A stretch of 64,000 nucleotides of DNA from Hyphomicrobiales bacterium (GCA_900472485.1 UCII01000026.1:1-64000); one strand, 5' to 3'; counted from the stretch's first letter, positions 1-9,386 are shown. Numbers and translations are program-made. Notes: generated by a model not told the origin, from the sequence alone.

Positions 1-266
1 AAAACATGAAACGCTCTAGGGCAGGAACGGAGCAAGGCATGGAGCGACAATCGAGCGGGACGCTATCCCGTTCGATTGTTACCATTGCTTGTTGTCAGGG
101 AAAGAGTTCACGGGTCCCTTTGGAGCGCGGTGGGCACCAGGCGTATCCGGGTAGGCTCCAGCTTGGACGCTTGTAGACAGAAGCAGGCACCAGTCTGCCG
201 CACAAGCTACGCCGGAACGGACGAAATACCTTTAAGAGACGTCTACCGGACGGCCAAAGGGGCCTC
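1..266. other. Segment without a recognisable gene
   Basis: No convincing coding region, RNA gene or repeat is visible between the window start and the end of exoZ. A 64-codon open frame at 76-270 on the plus strand has no recognisable domain and no ribosome binding site. In S. meliloti the exoB gene (UDP-glucose 4-epimerase) lies next to exoZ; no part of an epimerase can be read here. Confidence 0.5.
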
Positions 267-1274
267 TTAGGCCGGCGAGGGGCGCGATCTCTGCCAGCTC
301 AGGTTTCTCAGCAGATTGCGCAGCGGCTTTTCGACGGCTTCGTAGGCGCAGATGCCGAGAATGGTGCCGCTGATGACGCCGACGAAGGTAATTGCGTCGG
401 AGGGTATCTGCATCCGCGCCATCAGCTTGACGACGACCGAAATGGCCAATGTGTGCCAGAGGTAGATCGAATAGGAGGCGTTGCCGAGATAGGTAAGGAG
501 CGGAATGGAGGGCAATTTGCCGCTGCGCTCCACCGCCACTATGCCGAGCACGAGGGCAACAGCGAGCGGTCCGCAGGTCACTTCATTGAAATCCAGGCTC
601 AAAATCTGGATCGCGGCAAAGCCCGACAATGCGACGACGATCAGGGCAAGGCCGAGGCCTGCCCCCGGCACGTGTCCAGATAGCCAGAGGCGTCCGAGGA
701 TTGCGCCCGCGACGAATTCCAGGATGATCGGCCGCGTATAGGTCAAGAGCAATGGCGACTGTGGGTCGATGATGCCGCCGGCAAGGACGAAGGCGAGGAA
801 GATCGCCGTCATGCTGGCAAGCCGCAGCCGTTGAGGCAGAAACAGGCAGGCCGCGAAGATGACGTAGAAGAACATCTCGAAATTCAACGTCCATCCCTGC
901 ACCAGAACCGGCCAGATCTCGCCACCGCTCGTGCTTGGCGAGCGGACGGGAATGAACAGCAGCGAACCGAGGATATGACTTGCCGTCAGCTTCATGTTCG
1001 GAAACAGGCCAATGGCGGCGCCGGCGATCATGATGGCGGTCACGATCCAGTAGGACGGCGCGATGCGCTGCAGCCGGTCGAGCGCAAAACGCAGCGGCGT
1101 CACCGGCCGCCGCTCGCTCATGGTCCACATGATGAAGCCGCTGATGACGAAGAAGACGTCGACGCCCGCGGCGCCGATGCGGAAATGGCCGCCGCTGCGC
1201 TCGGCTGCGTGAAACAACACTACGGCGAGCGCGGCAAAGGCACGGAGATATTGGATGCCGTAGAGTGTCTTCAT
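267..1274 (-). CDS. exoZ: ExoZ-like exopolysaccharide acetyltransferase
   Basis: This 335-residue membrane protein belongs to the acyltransferase-3 family. It starts with the family's N-terminal segment (LRAFAALAVVLFHA at about residues 10-23) and continues with FFVISGFIMW (about 41-50), followed by roughly ten hydrophobic segments. In S. meliloti ExoZ adds the acetyl group to a glucose of the succinoglycan repeat at the inner membrane. The assignment rests on the family and on its place next to exoQ, exoF and exoY in the same order as in S. meliloti. Its start overlaps the end of exoQ by four bases (1271-1274), so the genes are probably translationally coupled at the end of an exoYFQZ operon. 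The donor and the exact acceptor sugar cannot be read from the sequence. Confidence 0.82.
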   Translation of the reverse strand: MKTLYGIQYLRAFAALAVVLFHAAERSGGHFRIGAAGVDVFFVISGFIMWTMSERRPVTPLRFALDRLQRIAPSYWIVTAIMIAGAAIGLFPNMKLTASHILGSLLFIPVRSPSTSGGEIWPVLVQGWTLNFEMFFYVIFAACLFLPQRLRLASMTAIFLAFVLAGGIIDPQSPLLLTYTRPIILEFVAGAILGRLWLSGHVPGAGLGLALIVVALSGFAAIQILSLDFNEVTCGPLAVALVLGIVAVERSGKLPSIPLLTYLGNASYSIYLWHTLAISVVVKLMARMQIPSDAITFVGVISGTILGICAYEAVEKPLRNLLRNLSWQRSRPSPA

Positions 1275-2563
1275 TGGCCCGTTCGCGGCTCCCAGTTGAC
1301 GGGCGGCGCGAATGGTATCTGCTCGTCCGTTCGCGATGGCGTGTTGGCCGGCATGCGCGCTCGCATGGAAAGCTTTCCTGCTGTGAAGTAAAACAGGAAG
1401 GACCCGACATGGTACGGATTGAGAATATCGATCTCGACGAACGAGCGGATCAGCAAGAGGGTCGCGACACCCAGAAGGATGTAGGATTCATCGTTTCTGA
1501 TGTCGCTCAGAAAGCGGCTGATATGGCCGATGAAAGCCGTCAGCAGGATCGAGGCGAGCAGGAAGACGCCGATGAGTCCGGTTTCGACCGTAGTTTCGAT
1601 ATAGGTATTATGGAAATGGAAGCCGGCGCGGGAGGCGATAAAAAACTCATCCCACAGTCGCTCGGGCTCGGAGAAACCCTGGACCCAGTAAGCTTGATAG
1701 CCGACGCCGAAGAAAGGGTTCTGCTGTGCGGCCGCGATGCCCTGCTGCCAAAGATAGGTACGCCCGGTGAGCGTGGAATCCTTACCAAAGGCACCGAGAA
1801 CAAGATCGACCGCACCGAGATAGACGCCGGCAACCGCTAGGATGACGCCGGAGACGGCCGCTGTCACAAACAGCCTTTTGCGCTGCTTGGGCGACAGATA
1901 CAGGATGACACGCAGGCTTATGCATAATGCTACGACCAATCCTGTCGTCAGCACCGATGTTGCCGATGCCGAAGCATGGAGGCAATAGGCGGACAGCAGG
2001 CCGGCAAATCCTGCACCCAGCATCCAGATTCGACGTTCGCCAAGGACGAAGACGGCCGCGAAGGCGAAGTAGATGCCGAGCGAGGCATAAAAGCCGAGCT
2101 GGTTCTTGGAATCGAAGGCGCCGACGAAGCTGTAGCTTCCGTCGATCGGATCATAAGCGTAATAGCCGAACAATATCGAATAGATGAGCACGATGGCGGT
2201 GCCCGCGATCGCGCCGCGTGTCAGCGTGCGGATGTCGAGCGTGCGCATGGCGACTAGGGCGCAGAAGATATGGGTCATGTACTGGATCGCCGCGCGCGCC
2301 GTCGCGGAGGGGACGACCGACCAGAAGATCGACAGGCAGGTGAAAACGCCGAACGCGAAGAGCCAGAGCTGCCTGTTATAACTGCCAAGCACGTTCCGGT
2401 AGTCCATCATGACGAGCGGAAACCAGAGGGCATAATAGAGCAAAATGGAGGGTTGGCCGAAACGGGAGGAATAGGCAAACACGAAGAAGGAGAGAGCAAT
2501 CGCCACCGCTCCGTAGGTGGCGTTGCTGCCTGGACGCACAAAGATCGATTTGGCTATCCGCAT
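1271..2563 (-). CDS. exoQ: ExoQ-like polysaccharide polymerase (Wzy/O-antigen ligase family)
   Basis: The 430-residue product is a polytopic membrane protein with about eleven hydrophobic segments and a large loop before the last ones (about residues 270-330), typical of the O-antigen ligase/Wzy polymerase family. The family motif region reads FVGAFDSKNQLGFYASL near residues 145-161. In the S. meliloti pathway ExoQ joins succinoglycan octasaccharide repeats into high-molecular-weight polymer on the periplasmic side of the inner membrane. Position between exoF (9 bases upstream) and exoZ supports the name and an operon. The function is inferred from family and synteny. Confidence 0.85.
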   Translation of the reverse strand: MRIAKSIFVRPGSNATYGAVAIALSFFVFAYSSRFGQPSILLYYALWFPLVMMDYRNVLGSYNRQLWLFAFGVFTCLSIFWSVVPSATARAAIQYMTHIFCALVAMRTLDIRTLTRGAIAGTAIVLIYSILFGYYAYDPIDGSYSFVGAFDSKNQLGFYASLGIYFAFAAVFVLGERRIWMLGAGFAGLLSAYCLHASASATSVLTTGLVVALCISLRVILYLSPKQRKRLFVTAAVSGVILAVAGVYLGAVDLVLGAFGKDSTLTGRTYLWQQGIAAAQQNPFFGVGYQAYWVQGFSEPERLWDEFFIASRAGFHFHNTYIETTVETGLIGVFLLASILLTAFIGHISRFLSDIRNDESYILLGVATLLLIRSFVEIDILNPYHVGSFLFYFTAGKLSMRARMPANTPSRTDEQIPFAPPVNWEPRTGQ

Positions 2564-2571
2564 CGACTTTC

Positions 2572-3846
2572 CTATCGGATGGCAAGGCCGGTAGTGACCT
2601 TGATCAGGTCGCCCGGCAACACCTGCGTGTTTTCCTGCGCCTGGATTTCCTTCGACTGGCCGTTTTCGTCACGAATGATGGTGTAGGAGATGCTTACGCC
2701 CGGTCCGCTTGGATCGAGGTTGCTGGCGTCGGCGGATTGGGCCACGGCTTCCTGCATGAGCGATTGGCTGGTCGACAGCTTGAGCTGCAGCGTTTCCAGC
2801 TGCGTGTCCGTATCCTGCATGTCCTGGGCCAACGAGCTCTGCCAGTCGTTGTGCAGAGTGATCTCGTCCTGATTGGCCTTGTTGATATCCTGTTTGGCTT
2901 TCAGGGACGCGGTTTCCGTATCGAGAAGCGTCGCTTCCAGGTCGGAGGCGCGTTGTTCAGCAGAGATCCTGCGGGAGGCAAGCTCCAGCCCGCGCTCCGT
3001 CAGGCTTTCGACCTTGTCGCGGTCGGCCTTGGCCAAATCAAGCTGACGGCTCTGCGTGTCGTTCTTCTTCGAAAGCGCCTCGACTTCGTTCTGCAGGAGC
3101 GCCTTCAGATCTTCCAGGGATTTCAGCTGCGTCGTCATACGCTTGGCGCGCGTATCCATCAGCGCCTTCTCGCTCGCGAGCAGATTTGCCGTTTGCGGCA
3201 ACTGCCTGAGCTCTGTCGGCACATCGATATCATCCTTGCCAGCCAATTCGGCCACCAGGCGGGCCTTGCGCATCAACAGGCGACTGCGCTCCGCCATATA
3301 GACGACGGCTTCGCCCTTGGCATTGATGAAATCGCGCGCAAAGCGTTGTCCGGCATCGGCACGGCGCATGCCGCCGCCAAGGCTTACGGCTTTCAGCACC
3401 GTCAGGTTGGGTGCGAACGGATATTCACCCGGGTTCTGCACTTCTCCTGAAAGGTAGATCGGCCGGAACTGCGACATCTCCACTGAAGCCGATGGACGGT
3501 CACGCAGGCCGAACTGCTTCTGCAGCCCGAGGCCGATGGCGTCGGCGATCTGATCCGTGGTCTTGCCGACTGCGGGCATGTCCCCAATGAAAGGAACGGA
3601 GATCGAACCGGATGGCCCTACGGTGTAATCGCCCGAAATGGTGGACCAGTCACGAACGGTGCCTTCGGCGGTCTGCCATTCGGCGACGCGCACATGCAGC
3701 TTGTCCATGACGCCCAGATGATATCCGGGAAGGTTTTCGGCCGAAGCCGAGACGGAAGCTACGCAAAGGCTGAGAGCAACGATAGTTGCACAGCACAGCG
3801 ATGTATTGACACGTACAAGCCTCTTGGAAGGCCGAAATTCAATCAT
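2572..3846 (-). CDS. exoF: ExoF-like polysaccharide export protein
   Basis: A 424-residue exported protein with an N-terminal signal segment (about residues 15-37, ending ASAENL). The polysaccharide export (Poly_export/Wza-like) domain follows at about 38-130, with GDYTVGPSGSISVPFIGDM inside it, then an SLBB-like segment IYLSGEVQNPGEYPF at about 130-145. A long coiled-coil region rich in Glu, Lys and Gln follows (about 190-365), and a second short export-like segment (VLPGDLIKVTTGL) closes the protein. In S. meliloti ExoF is needed for succinoglycan production; together with ExoP it is thought to form the periplasm-spanning export path. It is probably co-transcribed with exoY, 84 bases upstream. 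Confidence 0.87.
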   Translation of the reverse strand: MIEFRPSKRLVRVNTSLCCATIVALSLCVASVSASAENLPGYHLGVMDKLHVRVAEWQTAEGTVRDWSTISGDYTVGPSGSISVPFIGDMPAVGKTTDQIADAIGLGLQKQFGLRDRPSASVEMSQFRPIYLSGEVQNPGEYPFAPNLTVLKAVSLGGGMRRADAGQRFARDFINAKGEAVVYMAERSRLLMRKARLVAELAGKDDIDVPTELRQLPQTANLLASEKALMDTRAKRMTTQLKSLEDLKALLQNEVEALSKKNDTQSRQLDLAKADRDKVESLTERGLELASRRISAEQRASDLEATLLDTETASLKAKQDINKANQDEITLHNDWQSSLAQDMQDTDTQLETLQLKLSTSQSLMQEAVAQSADASNLDPSGPGVSISYTIIRDENGQSKEIQAQENTQVLPGDLIKVTTGLAIR

Positions 3847-3930
3847 GCAGGATCTTCCCTGTTATTGGTAGGCAGCCCGCAAGACGCGGGAAAACCGCAG
3901 GAAACCTCCCGCGGTATCTGCCAGTCATCA

Positions 3931-4611
3931 TCAATAGCTGCCGCGCGAGAGGCAGACTGCAGGAATGGTTTTGGCGATGATCACCATGTCGCTGCTGAGC
4001 GACCAGTTCTTCACATAATGCGTGTCGAAGGCGACACGGCTTTCATAGGAGACGTCGTTGCGGCCGCTGACCTGCCACAGACCGGTCAGGCCCGGACGGG
4101 ACTGCAAATAATAGATTGCCGCGGTCTCGTAGCGTTCGAGCTCGTCTTCCACGACCGGGCGTGGTCCGACGACGCTCATTTCGCCGCGGATGATGTTGAT
4201 GAGCTGCGGCAGCTCGTCGAGGCTGAGTTTGCGCAGGACGGCCCCGACGGTGGTGACGCGGGGGTCGTTCTGCAGTTTGCGCGTTGCGCGCCACTCTTCC
4301 ATTGCTCTCGGATTGGCCTGCAGATGCGCATGCAGCACCTTGTCGCCATCGACGACCATGGTGCGGAACTTCAGGCAACGGAAGGTCTTGCCGTTATGGC
4401 CGATACGGCGATGACCGTAGAAAGCGGGGCCGCGGTCTGTAAGTTTCACCAACAGCATCAGCAGCAGAAAGAGCGGGCTGATGAGAATCAAAGCGAGCAT
4501 AGCGGTAGAGACGTCGAAAACACGCTTCATTACTCCACCAGTGGGCGGAAAGACGTCGCTTTCCGCGGCGCTGAAAAAAGCCGATGTGGCCGATCTCGTC
4601 GCAGACTTCAT
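3931..4611 (-). CDS. exoY: ExoY undecaprenyl-phosphate galactose phosphotransferase
   Basis: ExoY is the priming enzyme of succinoglycan synthesis: it transfers galactose-1-phosphate from UDP-galactose to undecaprenyl phosphate at the inner membrane. The protein has one N-terminal membrane segment (about residues 32-55) and the bacterial sugar transferase domain with KCLKFRTM, LSLDELPQL and VVGPRPVVEDE. The start at 4611 is chosen because GGAG lies eight bases upstream and because it gives 226 residues beginning MKSATRSAT, matching S. meliloti ExoY as I recall it. The open frame itself extends upstream to 4788 without a good start. A 730-base AT-rich intergenic region separates it from the divergent exoX. 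Confidence 0.93.
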   Translation of the reverse strand: MKSATRSATSAFFSAAESDVFPPTGGVMKRVFDVSTAMLALILISPLFLLLMLLVKLTDRGPAFYGHRRIGHNGKTFRCLKFRTMVVDGDKVLHAHLQANPRAMEEWRATRKLQNDPRVTTVGAVLRKLSLDELPQLINIIRGEMSVVGPRPVVEDELERYETAAIYYLQSRPGLTGLWQVSGRNDVSYESRVAFDTHYVKNWSLSSDMVIIAKTIPAVCLSRGSY

Positions 4612-5341
4612 AGAGAAAACTCCATTCATGTTGACGATTGGTCGGAAATTCTCGGACGCGTAATTAGAGCCGGGATGATCGGAGTGTAGGTTCCGATTTG
4701 GACTTTTTAAGCCAAACTTTTGTAGCGATATGACATGGCGGTATATATTTACCGCATCAGTGGTGACTTGGTTTAAATCAGTGATCAATTATAGATGGGT
4801 TGTACTGTATCATGTTGCGTATAATGGCACGGTTGATAGCTCTGCCACGTCATAGTCGACGATTTCTAAGGATGTTATAGGCATCGAACGTTAAGTTGTT
4901 CATTATCATTGGCTTCGATAGCCTGTGTTCGGTTTCCCCTCAGCTATATGGCATTCTGATTTCTTCATAGGATATATTGCGCTGCAGCAATATTTTGCGG
5001 TGCACATACTGAGATCGGATTTTTCAGAACTTTGTAATAAAAGTTGATTGAATTGATGATGAAACCATGGAGGTGTGGCTGACCTCACGCTTCGCAAAAG
5101 TTGCATTATTTCATTATGCCTCCATATGATTGCGAAGAGAAAGATGAACAAATTCAATTGTAATTATAATCGACGTGTAGTTTTAACAGGCTGGCGGTTA
5201 CGGTCGTCTCAAATCGCAACGGATCTCCGTAACTTGGTTGAATCTCAATGAATCATAAAATATATTTAAGACTTAGGTCTGATAAGGGAGGAAAGACCTT
5301 GATCATTTTTCATTTGATGGTCGAGCGGGCGGGGTAAGATT
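4612..5341. promoter_or_regulatory. Long AT-rich exoY-exoX divergent regulatory region
   Basis: These 730 bases between the divergent exoY and exoX starts are clearly richer in A+T than the flanking genes, and no convincing gene is visible. An 83-codon frame at 4906-5157 (minus) has no domain and an odd composition. In S. meliloti the exoX-exoY gap carries promoters and the binding region of the zinc-finger regulator MucR, which prefers AT-rich DNA. The composition here fits that role, but no individual site can be assigned by eye. Confidence 0.55.
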
Positions 5342-5632
5342 ATGTATGCGCCCCGCGTTTTCATTAGCATGCTAGGCACGCTGCTCGTATTTGCCATCGC
5401 AACATATTTCCTGACGAACTCGCTTTCGACCACCCTGATCGAAACGGTCATCTGTGCCGTCCTTCTGCAGATCGGCTATTTCCTGGGCGTGCTCTACCTT
5501 GTCTGGAAAGAGCGCAAGGCGCACGCGGCCCTGTCGAGCGAAGACAAGGTGCCGGCATCGGGCCAGGAGGACACCAAGGTCGCCGGTCTGTCCGCCTCCA
5601 GTTTAAAGCGGTCGGAGCCGTTCAACCCCTGA
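5342..5632 (+). CDS. exoX: ExoX/Psi-type exopolysaccharide production repressor
   Basis: A 96-residue inner-membrane protein with two hydrophobic helices (about residues 7-27 and 32-53) and a short polar tail. ExoX in S. meliloti and Psi/PsiA in Rhizobium are small membrane proteins that lower exopolysaccharide synthesis post-transcriptionally; the exoX to exoY dosage ratio sets output. The name rests on size, topology and position opposite exoY. A GGGGTAAG sequence lies just upstream of the ATG. The gene precedes exoU by about 90 bases. Confidence 0.85.
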   Translation: MYAPRVFISMLGTLLVFAIATYFLTNSLSTTLIETVICAVLLQIGYFLGVLYLVWKERKAHAALSSEDKVPASGQEDTKVAGLSASSLKRSEPFNP

Positions 5633-5722
5633 ACCGGCTAGACGATTAGATCTTTTGATGATCCGGCGGTTGTCGGATCGTAGCCATGTCCTAAGTCTCC
5701 GCCTGAACCATTGGAGGCTGAC

Positions 5723-6733
5723 GTGACCGACAGTGCAGAAAAAAGTGTCTGCGTAATCATTGCCGCAAAGAATGCCAGCGACACCATCGGGCTGGCTGTT
5801 GCCTCAGCCCTTCGCGAGCCTGAAGTGGCGGAAGTCGTCGTCATTGACGACGGCTCGACGGATGGGACCGCCTCTGCCGCGGCCAAGGCCGATGACGGCA
5901 GCGGCAGGCTGACGATCCAGGAATTCGAAAAGAACCGCGGGCCGGCCGCAGCACGAAATCACGCGATCGATATATCCAAGGCCCCGTTGATCGGCATTCT
6001 CGATGCCGACGATTTCTTCTTTCCGGGGCGTTTTGCTGCGCTGCTTGCCGCTGACGATTGGGATTTCGTCGCAGACAACATCGCCTTCGTCAGTGCCGAC
6101 ACCGTTCCTGACGCCCATGCGCGGCTCGATCATTTCGATGCGAAGCCGCGTTTTCTCGATCTTGCTGCTTTCGTTGAGGGCAATATTTCCAAGCGCGGCG
6201 TGCGCCGCGGCGAGATCGGCTTCCTGAAGCCCTTGATGCGGCGCTCCTTTCTGGATGCGCATGGCCTGCGCTATAATGAGGCGCTGCGCCTCGGCGAGGA
6301 CTATGACCTTTACGCCCGTGCACTGGCCAGGCGCGCACGTTACAAGATTATCCATAGCTGCGGTTACGGCGCGGTCGTGCGCAGCGATTCCCTGAGTGGA
6401 CGGCATAGGACAGAAGATTTGCGCCGTCTCTATGAGGCTGACCGCACCATTCTTGCCAAGGGCGGGCTTTCTTCAGAAGATGCGGCGGTGATCCGCCGTC
6501 ACGAGCAGCATATTCGCGATCGCTACGAGCTCCGGCATTTTCTCGACATCAAGTCACAATCGGGGCTCCTGTCTGCCGCGATCCATGCGCTTTCGCATCC
6601 CTTCGCCGTCCCGGCGATTGCCGGCGGCATTCTGGCCGACAAGACCGAGCGCTTCCGCAAGCGGAGCGGCGCGCCCATCGCCCATGCCGGTGCAAACGGC
6701 CTGCGCTATCTTCTGCAGGCCGCTCCGAAATAG
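5723..6733 (+). CDS. exoU: ExoU-like family 2 glycosyltransferase
   Basis: A 336-residue GT-A fold glycosyltransferase. It shows the N-terminal nucleotide-binding segment CVIIAAKNASDTI, the VVIDDGSTDGT motif, and the metal-binding GILDADDFFFPGRF stretch near residue 90. In S. meliloti ExoU adds one of the side-chain glucoses of the succinoglycan octasaccharide on the cytoplasmic face of the membrane. The GTG start at 5723 is preferred because GGAGG sits five bases upstream; an upstream TTG at 5711 would place the Shine-Dalgarno inside the gene. Assignment to ExoU rather than another Exo glycosyltransferase is by position between exoX and exoV. Confidence 0.82.
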   Translation: MTDSAEKSVCVIIAAKNASDTIGLAVASALREPEVAEVVVIDDGSTDGTASAAAKADDGSGRLTIQEFEKNRGPAAARNHAIDISKAPLIGILDADDFFFPGRFAALLAADDWDFVADNIAFVSADTVPDAHARLDHFDAKPRFLDLAAFVEGNISKRGVRRGEIGFLKPLMRRSFLDAHGLRYNEALRLGEDYDLYARALARRARYKIIHSCGYGAVVRSDSLSGRHRTEDLRRLYEADRTILAKGGLSSEDAAVIRRHEQHIRDRYELRHFLDIKSQSGLLSAAIHALSHPFAVPAIAGGILADKTERFRKRSGAPIAHAGANGLRYLLQAAPK

Positions 6734-6745
6734 CGGTATCGCAGC

Positions 6746-7690
6746 TTACAGATAATCGCGGCGAACGCCTTCGATCGCATTGAGGAGGCGCTCCTTGCAG
6801 GCCGCAAGCGCACTGTCCTTGCTCAGCTGCGGCCTTGCCTTGCTTGCCTGCCACAGAGCCAGGGCGGAAGGCATGGCAAGTGCCTGCTTTGCCATGATGC
6901 GCAGCGTGGTCTGCTCGGGATCGGCAAGCATGACGTTTTCCCCGTAGCGCTGCTTTCCGAGCTCGGCTGCTGCCTGCGTGCTGCGTTCGAAGCCAACGCC
7001 CCAGAACTTCGCACCCTTGGCGATCGCCTCGGCGCGGGTCGAAACGGGGATGTGCTTCGGCTGGTAGGTGACGCCGAGCGAGCGAGCCCAGTCGTTCCAT
7101 TTGAAGCTGTTGATGGAGCGCGAGGAGCTGACTGCAATCCATGGAACGCGGAAGGCATCGGCAAGGATGGCGCCGTGCATGGATTCCGCCACGATCAGTT
7201 CGGAGGCGGCAATTTCGCGGATCACGGCCTTCGCCTCGCCGCGGGGGTCGAGATAGGAAAGGCCGACGGTCTTGCAGATTTCGGGCCAGAGGCCAGCGGC
7301 GGCCGATTCCCAATGCGGAATGAAGGTGCGCTTGCCGTTTTTGGAAATGTTCTGGAATTCGGGCATTTCCGTTACCAGGACGGCGGGATCGACAATGCCC
7401 ATGGTGGCAGGCAAGCCAGCCTTTTCCGCTGTCAGCGGGCCGCGTACGCTGCGGATATCCCATTGCGACGTGTCGCGCATGTCTGGAAGGGAGCCATAAC
7501 CGAAGCCGCTGCCGATGACGAGTTTGCGCCCCTCGTCGGGCAGGATCTCCGTGTTGAGGACGGTTCCGACGCCGACCAGCAATGTTTCCTGGTGAGCATC
7601 GCGAAGGCCGGGAAGTAGGAAATCCCAGAGCCAGAGATTGAGATCGTCACCGAAATTGCCATGGGTGGATTCCCAGTGGAACGGCTTCAT
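6746..7690 (-). CDS. exoV: ExoV-like polysaccharide pyruvyl transferase
   Basis: This 314-residue protein matches the polysaccharide pyruvyl transferase family: N-terminal NFGDDLNLWLWDFLLPGL, central ELIVAESMHGAILADAFRVPWIAVSS, and a helical C-terminus. ExoV adds the pyruvate ketal to the terminal glucose of the succinoglycan repeat using phosphoenolpyruvate. The start at 7690 begins MKPFHWES as in the family; the open frame upstream to 7846 overlaps the end of exoW and looks non-coding. It lies 86 bases downstream of exoW and is convergent with exoU, as in S. meliloti. Confidence 0.88.
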   Translation of the reverse strand: MKPFHWESTHGNFGDDLNLWLWDFLLPGLRDAHQETLLVGVGTVLNTEILPDEGRKLVIGSGFGYGSLPDMRDTSQWDIRSVRGPLTAEKAGLPATMGIVDPAVLVTEMPEFQNISKNGKRTFIPHWESAAAGLWPEICKTVGLSYLDPRGEAKAVIREIAASELIVAESMHGAILADAFRVPWIAVSSSRSINSFKWNDWARSLGVTYQPKHIPVSTRAEAIAKGAKFWGVGFERSTQAAAELGKQRYGENVMLADPEQTTLRIMAKQALAMPSALALWQASKARPQLSKDSALAACKERLLNAIEGVRRDYL

Positions 7691-7776
7691 ACAGGACTCC
7701 TTGCTGATCCAAACGATAGCGGGGCATGCCGTGGCTCTTCGATGTGGCATGCGCAGCTCATGCTGCGCTGCAAAAT

Positions 7777-8736
7777 CTAGGGCGCGAGTTTGCCGACGGC
7801 AAGCTGCATGACGCTTTGTAAAATCGCCGGGTCGCGCAAGGCCCATTTTGCCAGCAGTCCAAATTGCGGCAGACGCCGCTGCCGCATCTGCCGCGCCTGG
7901 CTCCAGAGCGCCTGCCGCCGGGCGCGGTTTTTATAGAGACGGATGGACTCGACATCCTGCGGCCGCCGAGAAAATCTCTGCTCCAGTGTGTTGAGCGCCG
8001 TCCATGTGTTGAATTGCTGACGCAGAAATTGCGGGGAATCGTTATCGATGCTGTGAAAGATATTTACGCCTTCGCCACGCAGTGCACCGGCGTTTTCACA
8101 CAGCAATACCCGCTTGGCTGCGAGAATGCAGTCGCAGAAGAATAAGACATCCTCTGCCGCCAGCCGCAATGACGGCTCGAAACGAATCTTTTCGAAAACC
8201 GGCCGTCCGATCACCATGCAGGACATGTGCAAAAAGCTCCAATCCTGAAGCATGACACTGGCAATGTTCGGAATTTCGACGACGGCGGGCCTGTCTGACA
8301 ATCGTATCGTATCGGCCGACTTTCCGAGTTCGGCGATGCTGAAATGATAATAGAACTCCTTGCCGCCATCGATGGAGTCCCAGTAGCAATCGGCGTTGTA
8401 ATGGGTCAGCGTTCCGAAGGCGTTGCTGAGATGCTCCGGCGCCCATTCGTCATCGGAATCCAGGAACGCCACGAACCGGCTCTCGGCGGGCACGCTGTTG
8501 AGGCCGGTATTGCGCGCGCCGCCGGGACCCGCGTTAGTCTGACGGATCACACGGATGCGCTTTCTTTCTTCATTGCTCAGCGACTGCAGTTCGTCTTCCG
8601 CCGGAAGCGGCGATGCATCGTCGATGATGAGGATATCGAAATCCTGAAATGTCTGCCGGGATATTGACCTCAACGCGCGCAGCAGAACGCCGGTTTGCTT
8701 CTGATAGAACGGAATAACAATTGTGATAGACGCCAT
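7777..8736 (-). CDS. exoW: ExoW-like family 2 glucosyltransferase
   Basis: A 319-residue GT2 family enzyme with ITIVIPFYQKQTGVLLRAL at the N-terminus, ILIIDDASPLPAEDE, the acceptor/donor segment NAGPGGARNTGLN and the DxD-like FLDSDDEW. In S. meliloti ExoW adds a beta-1,3-linked side-chain glucose, just before ExoV adds pyruvate, so the pair in one operon makes functional sense. In S. meliloti exoT lies upstream of exoW in the same operon; here the gene is first in its unit and is followed upstream by about 650 bases without a gene. Confidence 0.85.
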   Translation of the reverse strand: MASITIVIPFYQKQTGVLLRALRSISRQTFQDFDILIIDDASPLPAEDELQSLSNEERKRIRVIRQTNAGPGGARNTGLNSVPAESRFVAFLDSDDEWAPEHLSNAFGTLTHYNADCYWDSIDGGKEFYYHFSIAELGKSADTIRLSDRPAVVEIPNIASVMLQDWSFLHMSCMVIGRPVFEKIRFEPSLRLAAEDVLFFCDCILAAKRVLLCENAGALRGEGVNIFHSIDNDSPQFLRQQFNTWTALNTLEQRFSRRPQDVESIRLYKNRARRQALWSQARQMRQRRLPQFGLLAKWALRDPAILQSVMQLAVGKLAP

Positions 8737-9386
8737 TTTTCCGCCTTTACGGTTTTGATTCAGGGGCTTGCGGTCTCATCCCCGAGGGCATGATCATTGG
8801 CTTTTCAACGGCATCCGCGGCAATTTTCCGGCCGATTGGCCCATCACGGAGGTCGTTGTGACGCCAACAGGTAGCGTCCAATCGGTGTCGAGCAATGTTG
8901 AGAAACGAGATTTTCTGAAAACTTTATCCGAGCGTGACAGCATCCAGACCATCCCGGGAGGGATCGTTGTGACACATTGCGCGCCATGATCGTACGTTGA
9001 TGCATCCATAAGGGGAGCGACGTAAGCCGCTTTTCTTATAGGGATTGAAATGCTGTCGCATTTTGGTCATGGTTCGCCTACCAAACTCTGCTGCACTGCA
9101 AAAATTCTTCACCTTCCAGTAAAAAAACAAGGCGGGTCGAACCCTTCGTCGGAAACCGGCATCGAAATATCCAACGAGAGTCTAAGTGCCTTTCGCAGCA
9201 GAGCTTTTGCCCAATTCAAATCGATTATTCCATGCTTAAAGGCATGCAAACGGACATTTTCAGCACTGATCCGCATATGATTTTTTACTCATTTTTGCTG
9301 CGGTGCCATATTCCCTTTCCAAAGAGCGCCCTAGGTTAACCCCTGCAAGCTCTGCTCTGCTCTGTTTGAAATGGCTGCAAGGGGGG
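8737..9386. promoter_or_regulatory. exoW-exoH divergent intergenic region (no exoT)
   Basis: About 650 bases separate the divergent exoW and exoH genes. Open frames of 71-76 codons occur on both strands (for example 8768-8989 plus) but none has a recognisable domain or convincing ribosome binding site, and none resembles the multi-helix ExoT transporter expected here. Promoters for the exoWV and exoHKLAMONP units probably lie within it; no specific element can be assigned. Confidence 0.45.

Noticed and set aside
76..270. 64-codon plus-strand frame before exoZ
   Set aside because: No domain, no ribosome binding site and composition unlike a gene; treated as non-coding.
4906..5157. 83-codon minus-strand frame in the exoY-exoX gap
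   Set aside because: Cys/Ser/His-rich random-looking product in an AT-rich control region and no ribosome binding site.
8768..9280. 71- to 76-codon frames in the exoW-exoH gap as possible exoT or exoI remnants
   Set aside because: None shows membrane helices or nuclease motifs; no traceable remnant.
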